Positions 17,630 through 25,173 of a stretch of DNA of 53,188 nucleotides are shown piece by piece. The DNA is taken from the NCBI GenBank assembly GCA_000432335.1, contig HF995347.1, forward strand, positions 29,588 to 82,775. Reading direction: 5' to 3'. The notes beneath the pieces are model-generated. The model did no database searches. It was not told where the DNA came from and saw nothing but the letters and a program-made list of their open reading frames with translations. Position 1 is the first letter of the stretch, and each line of letters starts with the position of its first letter. A program made the position numbers and the translations under genes. The DNA is from Firmicutes bacterium CAG:646. Its GTDB lineage: Bacteria > Bacillota > Clostridia > Lachnospirales > Lachnospiraceae.

Positions 17630-18925
17630 TTATCCGATTCTCAGTCTGAACTTCTGAATCTCCTTTTCACTGGATACCCTTTCAATCTCAGCTCCCAGAG
17701 CCCGAAGCTTCCCTTCGAAATCTTCATATCCCCGCTGAATATACACAATATCATCTACAATAGTAACGCCTTCCGCTGCCAGACCTGCGATCACCAGCGC
17801 AGCTCCCGCTCTCAGATCCGGCGCGCTGACTCTTGCGCCAGTAAGACCAGTGACTCCATCTATAATCGCTGTATTTCCCTCGACCTTGATGGTTGCTCCC
17901 ATTCTGGTAAGCTCATCCGCATATTTGAAACGATTTTCAAATATACTCTCTGTCACGATACTGGTTCCTGCAGCCAATGCCAGCGTCACTGCAATCTGCG
18001 GCTGCATATCTGTAGGATAGCCTGGATATGGCAAAGTCTTTACATGAGTTCGGCGAAGCTTCTTAGAGGAAATCACCCGAACTGCATCGTCAAATTCCTC
18101 CACTTCACATCCGATTTCCTCCAGCTTTGCTGTGATTGCTTCCAAATGCTTAGGAATCACATTCTTGATCAGAACGTCTCCTTTTGTTGCTGCAGCGGCA
18201 AACATATAAGTTCCCGCCTCGATCATATCCGGCACAATAGAATAATCGGTAGCATGCAGCGTCTCCACACCGCGGATACGGATCACATCTGTTCCTGCGC
18301 CTTTGATCTCAGCTCCCATACTATTCAGGAAATTGGCCGTATCTACCACATGAGGCTCTCTGGCAGCATTTTCAATGATTGTATGACCTTTCGCCATAGA
18401 TGCCGCCATCATAATATTAATCGTTGCCCCTACTGATACTGTATCCATGAAAATATGGCTTCCATGCAGTCCACCGGACGCTGTAGCCACAATAGCTCCA
18501 TGTTTGATCTCTACCGCTGCTCCCAGTGCGCGAAAACCTTTCAAATGCAGATCGATCGGTCTGCTTCCTATATTACATCCACCCGGCAGAGGAACCTCTG
18601 CCTTTTTATATTTTCCTAAAAGCGCTCCCAAAAGGTAATAGGATGCGCGAATCTTCTTAATATACTCGTAATCCACACTGATATCTCCAATGGTAGAACC
18701 ATTGATCTTCACAGTATGGCGATCCAGGCGTTCCACTCTGGCTCCAATTCCTTCAATCGCTTCCAACAGCACGTTAATATCATTTACATCCGGAAGATTC
18801 TCAATCCGAACCGTATCATCTGTCATAATTGCTGCAGCCAGAATTCCAAGAGCAGCATTCTTTGCTCCTCCGATCTCAACTTCTCCGACCAGCGGATTAC
18901 CGCCTTTTATAATATATTGTTCCAT
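17630..18925 (-). CDS. murA: UDP-N-acetylglucosamine 1-carboxyvinyltransferase MurA
   Basis: 431 residues, full length. It transfers enolpyruvate from PEP to UDP-GlcNAc, the first committed step of peptidoglycan synthesis, in the cytoplasm. The flexible-loop motif PGGCNIGSRPIDLHLKG carries the reactive Cys117 that fosfomycin attacks, so the enzyme should be fosfomycin-sensitive by that criterion. The N-terminal GGNPLVGEVEIGGAKNAAL and the conserved PGYPTDMQPQ are also present. AGAGGTGA lies upstream of the ATG. It is likely one of two MurA paralogs usual in Firmicutes. Confidence 0.97.
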   Translation of the reverse strand: MEQYIIKGGNPLVGEVEIGGAKNAALGILAAAIMTDDTVRIENLPDVNDINVLLEAIEGIGARVERLDRHTVKINGSTIGDISVDYEYIKKIRASYYLLGALLGKYKKAEVPLPGGCNIGSRPIDLHLKGFRALGAAVEIKHGAIVATASGGLHGSHIFMDTVSVGATINIMMAASMAKGHTIIENAAREPHVVDTANFLNSMGAEIKGAGTDVIRIRGVETLHATDYSIVPDMIEAGTYMFAAAATKGDVLIKNVIPKHLEAITAKLEEIGCEVEEFDDAVRVISSKKLRRTHVKTLPYPGYPTDMQPQIAVTLALAAGTSIVTESIFENRFKYADELTRMGATIKVEGNTAIIDGVTGLTGARVSAPDLRAGAALVIAGLAAEGVTIVDDIVYIQRGYEDFEGKLRALGAEIERVSSEKEIQKFRLRIG

Positions 18926-19077
18926 AGTTCACCTCTATGTTTTTATACTCAGCAATGTGCTCAAAAATCAGCTTTACGCATGTACCCATGTTATACCAAA
19001 TACAACTTTTTGTAAACAAAAATTAAAATATCCTTTGATTTTTGTTCACATTGCCCCTCTCACTTTACAGACTTCAT

Positions 19078-19569
19078 TTACAATTCTTTTAAAATATACT
19101 GTAAAGTTTCTTCTATCCCCTTATTTTCCTCATCAATTACAATATCTGCATATTTTTCATAAAGTACCACACGCTCTTTATACAGATCCCGTAAGGTCTG
19201 TCCTTCCCGAAGAACTACGCCTCGATTTTTCAGATTACCCAGTCTTTTTTTCAGAGCCTGATAAGAAAGTTTCAAATATACTACAGTGGAAATCTTCTTC
19301 AGATGCTCCATAGCTTCCCTGCCATAGACCACACTTCCCCCCGTAGCGATAACTGTACGGTCTGTCTCAATGGACGCATTTACCTGATTTTCAATCTGGA
19401 TAAATCCATCCACCCCTTCCTGGGCGATAATTTCTCTCAATAAACGTTTTTCCTGCTTCTGAATCAGAAGATCTGCATCAATAAACTGGTATCCCAGTTC
19501 CTTCGCTAAAATGACTCCTACCGTACTTTTTCCCACACCGGGCATTCCGATCAGCACAATATTTTCCAT
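19078..19569 (-). CDS. aroK: Shikimate kinase
   Basis: 163 residues. It phosphorylates shikimate at O3 with ATP in the chorismate pathway. The P-loop GMPGVGKST is at about 8-16, the shikimate-binding Asp is in FIDADLLI, and the ATGGSVV motif is present. The RxxxR lid is only loosely conserved (LKNRGVVLREGQTLRDLYKERVVLYEKYAD). No other aro genes are adjacent. The length and the missing fusion partners are normal for a stand-alone enzyme. Confidence 0.93.
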   Translation of the reverse strand: MENIVLIGMPGVGKSTVGVILAKELGYQFIDADLLIQKQEKRLLREIIAQEGVDGFIQIENQVNASIETDRTVIATGGSVVYGREAMEHLKKISTVVYLKLSYQALKKRLGNLKNRGVVLREGQTLRDLYKERVVLYEKYADIVIDEENKGIEETLQYILKEL

Positions 19570-19648
19570 ATAAATTATCCTTTGTATATGCTGTAAATCC
19601 TTATTATCTCGTTTATTTTATCACATTCCCGAAATTCATACAACCCTT

Positions 19649-19677
19649 TTGACATCTCCCGCCTCCTATACTAAAAT
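19649..19677 (+). promoter_or_regulatory. Promoter of the Y-family polymerase gene
   Basis: A perfect -35 TTGACA (19649-19654), a 17-base spacer, and -10 TAAAAT (19672-19677), 35 bases before the start codon. I see no LexA-type GAAC-N4-GTTC box in or near it. Confidence 0.8.
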
Positions 19678-19711
19678 GAAAGAAGAAAATCACCAAAAGG
19701 AGGGGAACTGT

Positions 19712-20899
19712 ATGGAACGGATTATTTTTCATATCGATGTAAATTCCGCTTATCTAAGCTGGAGCGCTTTGAAATTACTTCAGGAGCATCCAGAGAGCAC
19801 CGATATCCGAACAATTCCCGCCATCATCGGCGGAAATCGTGAGACCCGCCACGGCATTGTTCTCGCAAAATCCGTACCCGCCAAAAAAATTTACCATATC
19901 CAGACGGCAGAGCCTGTAGCAAGCGCCCTGAAAAAGTGTCCTTCGCTGACTATTGTCCCGCCGGATCATCAGCTCTATTCCCGATACAGCAAAAAATTTG
20001 TGGGGTTTCTCCGTTCTCTCACTCCAGAAATCGAACAGGTGAGTATTGATGAGTGTTTTCTTGACTACACTGGAATCGCCCATCATTTTCCCTCCCCGGA
20101 AGCCGGAGCTGCTTATATCCGCAATTACATTTTTGAACAGTTTGGATTTACAGTTAATGTGGGAATCTCCTCCAACAAAGTGCTTGCAAAGATGGCTTCG
20201 GACTTTGAAAAGCCAAATAAAACTCATACTCTGTTCCCCGAAGAGATACAGCAGAAAATGTGGCCGCTTCCCATTTCCAGTCTGTTTATGGCTGGTCATG
20301 CTTCTGTCGCAGTTCTCCAAAAGCTGGAAATCAATACCATCGGTGACCTCGCCCGCACACATCCCTCTATTCTCTCTCTGCACCTGAAAAGTCACGGGAA
20401 AATGCTATGGGAATATGCCAACGGAATTGACCCTTCACCGATAGAGAGCGAACCTGCCCAGGCGAAAGGAATTGGCAATTCCACCACACTTGCCAGAGAT
20501 CTCACCACTGCTTCCGAAGCCTACCCCATTTTAGAACAACTTTGCCAAAAGGTAGGAAGCCGATTGAAAGCTGCCGGACAATCTGCAAATAATCTGTGCG
20601 TGGAAATTAAATATGCCTCTTTTGATAAGTACACCCGGCAAATGCCGCTCACCGCTCCCACTCAGGAGGGAAAAGAACTGTATCGCTGCGCCTGCGTTCT
20701 ATTTGACGCTCTCTGGAACGGAAATCCCATTCGCCTTCTGGGAGTTCGCTCCGGCAAACTTACCAATGCAGGCGAACCCTTCCAGATGGATCTCTTCAGT
20801 TATGATCCCGTTGCCACCGCCAAACGTCAAAAACTGGATCAGGCAATGGAAAAAATAAAGAAAAAATATGGCAGCGACGCTATCCATCGAGGTATGTGA
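19712..20899 (+). CDS. dinB: DNA polymerase IV, Y-family
   Basis: 395 residues from the ATG that follows AAAAGGAGGGG; the reading frame is open further upstream, but the promoter lies there. Translesion polymerase. The first catalytic Asp lies in FHIDVNSAYLSW, and the second pair in SIDECFLDYTG. These are followed by the thumb helix-hairpin-helix region and a little-finger domain (STTLARDL onward). The canonical opening in DinB is HxDMDAFYA/S. The DVNSAYLSW variant is the one common in Lachnospiraceae, so it may form a subfamily. No clamp-binding tail was assigned. Confidence 0.9.
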   Translation: MERIIFHIDVNSAYLSWSALKLLQEHPESTDIRTIPAIIGGNRETRHGIVLAKSVPAKKIYHIQTAEPVASALKKCPSLTIVPPDHQLYSRYSKKFVGFLRSLTPEIEQVSIDECFLDYTGIAHHFPSPEAGAAYIRNYIFEQFGFTVNVGISSNKVLAKMASDFEKPNKTHTLFPEEIQQKMWPLPISSLFMAGHASVAVLQKLEINTIGDLARTHPSILSLHLKSHGKMLWEYANGIDPSPIESEPAQAKGIGNSTTLARDLTTASEAYPILEQLCQKVGSRLKAAGQSANNLCVEIKYASFDKYTRQMPLTAPTQEGKELYRCACVLFDALWNGNPIRLLGVRSGKLTNAGEPFQMDLFSYDPVATAKRQKLDQAMEKIKKKYGSDAIHRGM

Positions 20900-21012
20900 T
20901 CGAATACCTTTCCAATTTATAAAGGTAACATCTTACTCGAAATAACACATGACGAAAGCTCATACAAATGCTATACTACCTATAATAATCAATTTAAAGG
21001 AGAACGATACCG

Positions 21013-22065
21013 ATGAAAAATTATACCGATTATATTGTTGAACAAGCCCAAAAACTTCTGTCCATTGACAGCCCATCTGGATATACCCAGAATGCTGCCG
21101 CATGGCTTATGGACACTTACAGAGAAATGGGTTACAAACCGCAGCTCACCACGAAAGGTGGCGTACTGGTGCAAATTTCTGAAGGAACTGCCAAAAATCC
21201 TTCCGACCCCTCCAAGGAACCGATCCTGGTGATGGCTCACACGGATACTCTGGGAGCTATGGTTTCCAGTATCACTTCCAATGGTCGGTTAAAACTCACC
21301 CCTCTGGGCGGTATGAACGCCAACAACGCAGAGGCGGAAAACTGCCGGATCATCACCCGGAGTGGAAAAACATATACTGGAACCTTCCAGTTATGTAATG
21401 CTTCCGTTCATGTTAACGGCGAGTACAGCGAAACGAAACGCAGCTACAAAGATATGGAAGTACTGCTGGATGAAATAGTCACTTCCGCTGAAGACGTAAA
21501 AAATCTAGGTATCATGACTGGTGATATCGTCTGCTTTGATCCAAGAACTGTAGTAACACCTTCTGGATTTATCAAAAGCCGCTTTCTGGACGACAAGCTG
21601 AGCACCGCTATTCTTCTGGGCTATGCCAAATATTTGAAGGAAGAGAATATTATCCCTGAGCGCCGTATTTATCACCATATCACCGTATTTGAAGAAGTAG
21701 GCCACGGCGGCTGCGCCTCTATTCCTGCTGATGTGACTGAACTTCTCTCCGTTGACATGGGATGTGTAGGAGATGGACTGGAATGTACAGAGTGCCAGGT
21801 ATCCATTTGCGCCAAAGACAGTCGGGGACCATACCATTATGATGTGGTATCTGGGCTGATTGAAGCAGCACAAAAAGCAGAGGTAGATTTTGCCGTTGAC
21901 GTATATCCCTACTACGGCTCTGATGCAGATGCAGCTCTCGGCGCTGGAATCGATGCTCGCCACGGACTGATTGGACCGGGCGTATACGCTTCCCATGGCT
22001 ATGAGCGAAGCCACAAAAAAGGAGTAGAAAATACTTTTGAATTGCTGAGAAGTTATCTTGGATAA
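21013..22065 (+). CDS. M42-family metallo-aminopeptidase
   Basis: 350 residues, complete. Di-zinc aminopeptidase of the glutamyl-aminopeptidase/FrvX type. The metal ligands and catalytic residues are in MAHTDTLGAM, SRFLDDKLS (bridging Asp), EEVGHGG (catalytic Glu plus ligand) and SVDMGCVG. The C-terminal His is in GVYASHGYERSH. Cytoplasmic, no signal peptide. The ribosome site TTAAAGGAGA precedes ATG by 10 bases, and TATAAT at about 20984-20989 is the probable -10. A long terminator follows the stop by three bases. Confidence 0.93.
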   Translation: MKNYTDYIVEQAQKLLSIDSPSGYTQNAAAWLMDTYREMGYKPQLTTKGGVLVQISEGTAKNPSDPSKEPILVMAHTDTLGAMVSSITSNGRLKLTPLGGMNANNAEAENCRIITRSGKTYTGTFQLCNASVHVNGEYSETKRSYKDMEVLLDEIVTSAEDVKNLGIMTGDIVCFDPRTVVTPSGFIKSRFLDDKLSTAILLGYAKYLKEENIIPERRIYHHITVFEEVGHGGCASIPADVTELLSVDMGCVGDGLECTECQVSICAKDSRGPYHYDVVSGLIEAAQKAEVDFAVDVYPYYGSDADAALGAGIDARHGLIGPGVYASHGYERSHKKGVENTFELLRSYLG

Positions 22066-22068
22066 ACT

Positions 22069-22124
22069 AAAATTATTTCGGGCATATGTCATTTTTATTA
22101 TTGACATATGCCCGAAATAATTTT
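22069..22124 (+). terminator. Terminator after M42 peptidase, containing the next promoter's -35
   Basis: Perfect 23-base stem (22069-22091 with 22102-22124) with a 10-base loop. The right arm begins with TTGACA (22101-22106), the -35 of the next gene. Confidence 0.9.
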
Positions 22125-22129
22125 ATACT
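22101..22129 (+). promoter_or_regulatory. Promoter of the DUF134-NifX gene
   Basis: TTGACA (22101-22106), a 17-base spacer, and TATACT (22124-22129): near-consensus. The -35 and the entire spacer lie inside the right arm of the preceding terminator palindrome. Confidence 0.8.
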
Positions 22130-22185
22130 ATAGATACAAATGATAAAGCTAATGCATATCCCTAATAAAAACGGAGGTAACTACA

Positions 22186-22959
22186 GTGCCCAGACATAAA
22201 AAATGCAGGAAGATCTGTGATTTTCCCCATACATTAGAATTTTATCCCGCACAAAACGAGAATAACAATCCGCCCATTACCATGACCATCGACGAATATG
22301 AGACGATCCGTTTGATTGATAAAGAAGGATTTTCTCAGGAAGAGTGCAGTGAATTTATGGATGTGGCGCGAACCACGATCCAAAAAATCTATGAAAATGC
22401 AAGAAAAAAACTGGCAACGGCCATTGTAGATGGAATCCCCTTAAAAATAGATGGGGGAGATTTTTCCTTATGCGACGGTAACAATAAAAAATGTGAATGC
22501 AGCGGATGCTACAAATTTGCATTTAACCAAAAATATACATATAAAAAAGGAGAGAATACTATGAGAATTGCAGTAACTTATGAAAATGGACAGATTTTCC
22601 AACACTTTGGACACACTGAAACCTTTAAGATTTATGACGTTGAGAACAATCAGATCACTTCTTCCGAAGTTGTCAGCACAAACGGAAGCGGTCACGGCGC
22701 TTTAGCCGGCGTTCTGACTGCATTAAAGGCAGACGTTCTGATCTGCGGCGGTATTGGCGGCGGAGCACAGACAGCGCTGGCAGCGGCCGGCATCAAATTA
22801 TACGGCGGTGTTTCCGGATCTGCTGATGAAGCAGTGAACGCTTTCCTTGCCGGAAACCTGAACTTTAATCCTGATGTACACTGCAGCCACCATGATCACG
22901 AACATGGAGAAGGCCATACCTGCGGAGATCACGGATGCGGCTCACACCACTGTAAATAA
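22186..22959 (+). CDS. DUF134 - NifX/dinitrogenase iron-molybdenum cofactor domain fusion
   Basis: 257 residues. The N-terminal DUF134 part (about 1-105) has a Cys-bearing start (MPRHKKCRKICDFP) and a sigma-like helix-turn-helix (EECSEFMDVARTTIQKIYENARKKLA). A Cys-rich joint follows (CDGNNKKCECSGC). From about residue 126 there is a complete NifX/NafY-type domain (MRIAVTYENGQIFQHFGHTETF, LICGGIGGGAQTAL). The tail is very rich in His and Cys and should bind metal. In many genomes the two parts are separate neighbours. AAAAAAGGAGAGAATACT sits right before Met126 (22561), so a free NifX-like protein may also be made. Role unknown; metal-cluster handling is likely. Confidence 0.85.
   Translation: MPRHKKCRKICDFPHTLEFYPAQNENNNPPITMTIDEYETIRLIDKEGFSQEECSEFMDVARTTIQKIYENARKKLATAIVDGIPLKIDGGDFSLCDGNNKKCECSGCYKFAFNQKYTYKKGENTMRIAVTYENGQIFQHFGHTETFKIYDVENNQITSSEVVSTNGSGHGALAGVLTALKADVLICGGIGGGAQTALAAAGIKLYGGVSGSADEAVNAFLAGNLNFNPDVHCSHHDHEHGEGHTCGDHGCGSHHCK
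22561..22959 (+). CDS. Possible internal start: free NifX-like protein
   Basis: In frame with the fusion above. The ATG at 22561 is preceded at ideal spacing by AAGGAGAG, and the 132-residue product would be a full dinitrogenase iron-molybdenum cofactor domain with the His/Cys tail. This reading is inferred from the ribosome site alone. Confidence 0.45.
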   Translation: MRIAVTYENGQIFQHFGHTETFKIYDVENNQITSSEVVSTNGSGHGALAGVLTALKADVLICGGIGGGAQTALAAAGIKLYGGVSGSADEAVNAFLAGNLNFNPDVHCSHHDHEHGEGHTCGDHGCGSHHCK

Positions 22960-22973
22960 TTTCCACAAAGAAA

Positions 22974-23037
22974 AGGAGCTGTCGCTTGAAACATGATTCA
23001 GAAATATTCTGGATATACACTTAATGCAACAGCTCCT
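22974..23037. terminator. Bidirectional terminator, DUF134-NifX / gdhA
   Basis: AGGAGCTGT (22974-22982) pairs with ACAGCTCCT (23029-23037), then GTTTTTTTC on the plus strand. It separates two convergent genes. Confidence 0.75.
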
Positions 23038-23052
23038 GTTTTTTTCTATTTT

Positions 23053-24387
23053 TTAGCAAACACCCTGTGCCAGCATTGCATTGGCAACTTTTTCAAATCC
23101 TGCGATATTGGCTCCTACCACATAGTTTCCTTCAAAACCATATCTCTTTGCAGCATCAACCATATTATGAGTAATGTTGATCATAATATTCTGCAGTTTT
23201 GCATCTACTTCTTCAAAGCTCCAGCTCAGTCTTTCACTGTTCTGGGACATTTCCAGTGCAGATGTAGCAACTCCGCCTGCATTTGCTGCTTTTCCAGGAG
23301 CGAAGATCACGCCATTTTCCTGAAGGTATTTTGTAGCTTCCAGTGTAGTTGGCATATTTGCGCCCTCGCATACAGCGGTAACTCCATTTGCAACCAACGC
23401 TTTTGCGTCCTCCAGATGCAGTTCGTTCTGCGTTGCACATGGCAGAGCCAGATCAGCTTTCACTGTCCATACGCCTCTTCCCTCATGATATTCTACATTC
23501 GGACGAGCTTTTGCATATTCTGTCAGTCTCGCACGTTTTACTTCTTTTACTTCTTTCAGAAGAGCCACATCGATTCCATCCGGATCATATACCCAACCGG
23601 TAGAATCAGAACAGGTGAGAACTTTCACACCCAACTCCTGCGCTTTCTGAATAGCGTAGATTGCTACATTTCCACTTCCGGATACCACTGCAGTTTTTCC
23701 TGCAATATCAATTCCATTCAGGTTCAGAAGTTCTTTTGTAAGATACAGAAGTCCGTATCCTGTAGCTTCTGTTCTTGCAAGAGAACCGCCATAAGTCAAT
23801 CCTTTTCCAGTCAGAACGCCTTCGTATACATTTTTCAGTCTCTTATACTGACCAAACATATATCCGATCTCTCTTGCACCGGTTCCGATATCTCCTGCCG
23901 GTACATCCGTATCTGCTCCGATATGTTTGCTCAATTCTGTCATAAAGCTCTGGCAGAACTTCATAATCTCACGATCTGATTTTCCTTTCGGGTCAAAATC
24001 AGAACCACCCTTACCGCCTCCGATCGGAAGTCCCGTAAGAGAATTTTTAAAAACCTGCTCAAATCCCAGGAATTTGATAATGCCCAGATTTACAGAAGGA
24101 TGCAGACGCAGACCGCCCTTATATGGTCCAATGGCGCTGTTAAACTGCACACGGTAGCCTTTATTTACCTGAACCTGTCCCTGATCGTCTACCCAGGGCA
24201 CACGGAACATTACTACTCTCTCCGGTTCTACCATACGTTCCAGAAGCGCTTCTCTTCTGTATACTTCTTCGTTGGCATCAATCACCGGACGCAGAGAATC
24301 TAAAACTTCTTTGACTGCCTGATGGAACTCCGGCTCACTTGGATTCTTAGCTACTACGGATTCATATACTTCATCAACATAAGACAT
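23053..24387 (-). CDS. gdhA: NADP-type glutamate dehydrogenase
   Basis: 444 residues, the length of hexameric bacterial glutamate dehydrogenases. It interconverts 2-oxoglutarate plus ammonia with glutamate. The active-site Lys region is PIGGGKGGSDFDPKG, preceded by the substrate motif KGGLRLHPSVN. The dinucleotide fold is at VVSGSGNVAIYAIQKA. The ribosome site AAGGAGG is strong. The promoter on the minus strand is good (TTGTAT-17-TATAAT). A key ammonium-assimilation and redox enzyme in gut Clostridia, apparently a single-gene transcript. Confidence 0.96.
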   Translation of the reverse strand: MSYVDEVYESVVAKNPSEPEFHQAVKEVLDSLRPVIDANEEVYRREALLERMVEPERVVMFRVPWVDDQGQVQVNKGYRVQFNSAIGPYKGGLRLHPSVNLGIIKFLGFEQVFKNSLTGLPIGGGKGGSDFDPKGKSDREIMKFCQSFMTELSKHIGADTDVPAGDIGTGAREIGYMFGQYKRLKNVYEGVLTGKGLTYGGSLARTEATGYGLLYLTKELLNLNGIDIAGKTAVVSGSGNVAIYAIQKAQELGVKVLTCSDSTGWVYDPDGIDVALLKEVKEVKRARLTEYAKARPNVEYHEGRGVWTVKADLALPCATQNELHLEDAKALVANGVTAVCEGANMPTTLEATKYLQENGVIFAPGKAANAGGVATSALEMSQNSERLSWSFEEVDAKLQNIMINITHNMVDAAKRYGFEGNYVVGANIAGFEKVANAMLAQGVC

Positions 24388-24436
24388 TGTTCATTCCTCC
24401 TTGGATTTTCTTATTTTCATTTCTTAATTCGCAGAT

Positions 24437-24465
24437 ATTATATCACGGTAACGTGTTGAATACAA
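24437..24465 (-). promoter_or_regulatory. gdhA promoter
   Basis: Minus strand: -35 TTGTAT (24460-24465), 17-base spacer, -10 TATAAT (24437-24442), about 50 bases before the ATG. Confidence 0.75.
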
Positions 24466-24568
24466 GAAAAATTTGCACCAAAAAGAAAGTTTTCATATTG
24501 AAAATTTCATTTTTATCAATTTGTGTAAGTTTTCATCTTATTTTATGAAACTTTTCTTTCTGCTTCCG

Positions 24569-25165
24569 TCATTTTTTCTTTCTGCCTTCACTTTTCTTTT
24601 TGGATTTTTTCTTTACGCTATACCCAAAACTTCCCAGTTTCTTTCCTAATCCATAATATTCTCCATGAGAATATACGATGGGATTTGCCAGATTCAGATC
24701 AAACCGCCCTTTTTCATCCATATATTTTTCGTCTGCATGGACGGCCACTACCTCTGCCAGAAAAATATGATGGGAGCCCGGTTTCTCTATTTTTTTTACC
24801 TTGCACTCAATATTTACGGGAGATTCCCCGATCATAGGCGCATTGATCTGAGATGCCTCCACCTTTGTCAGCTTCATCTGCGCAAATTTGTCCACATCTT
24901 TTCCCGACCGGACGCCGCAAAAATCTGTGGCATAGCAAAGCTGCTCTGTCGTAAGATTTATTACAAATGCTCTGCTTTCTTCCAGCATATGATAGGAATA
25001 ACGCTCCGGTCTCACCGAGATGGATACCATCGGCGGATTCGTACATACGGTTCCTGCCCAGGCCACGGTAATGATATTATCGTTTCCCTCCAGATCCCGC
25101 ACGCTGACCATCACTACCGGCAGCGGATAGAGCATATTTCCCGGTTTCCATTGTTGTTTTGCCAT
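24569..25165 (-). CDS. Flavin reductase family protein
   Basis: 198 residues. FMN-binding split-barrel domain with the family opening PLPVVMVSVRDLEGNDNIITVAWAGTVCTNPPMVSISVRP, which binds flavin. It is followed by a segment typical of clostridial flavoredoxin-like proteins (FVINLTTEQLCYATDFCGVRSGKDVDKF). The C-terminal tail is strongly basic (SVKKKSKKKSEGRKKK), unusual for the family and possibly nucleic-acid or membrane-surface binding. It is translated eight bases after the pyrophosphatase stop, so the two are co-transcribed. The electron partner is unknown. Confidence 0.88.
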   Translation of the reverse strand: MAKQQWKPGNMLYPLPVVMVSVRDLEGNDNIITVAWAGTVCTNPPMVSISVRPERYSYHMLEESRAFVINLTTEQLCYATDFCGVRSGKDVDKFAQMKLTKVEASQINAPMIGESPVNIECKVKKIEKPGSHHIFLAEVVAVHADEKYMDEKGRFDLNLANPIVYSHGEYYGLGKKLGSFGYSVKKKSKKKSEGRKKK

Positions 25166-25173
25166 GGTTCCTC

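Noticed and set aside
19600..19711. SOS (LexA) box before the Y-family polymerase
   Set aside because: No GAAC-N4-GTTC or close variant is present; the promoter looks constitutive.
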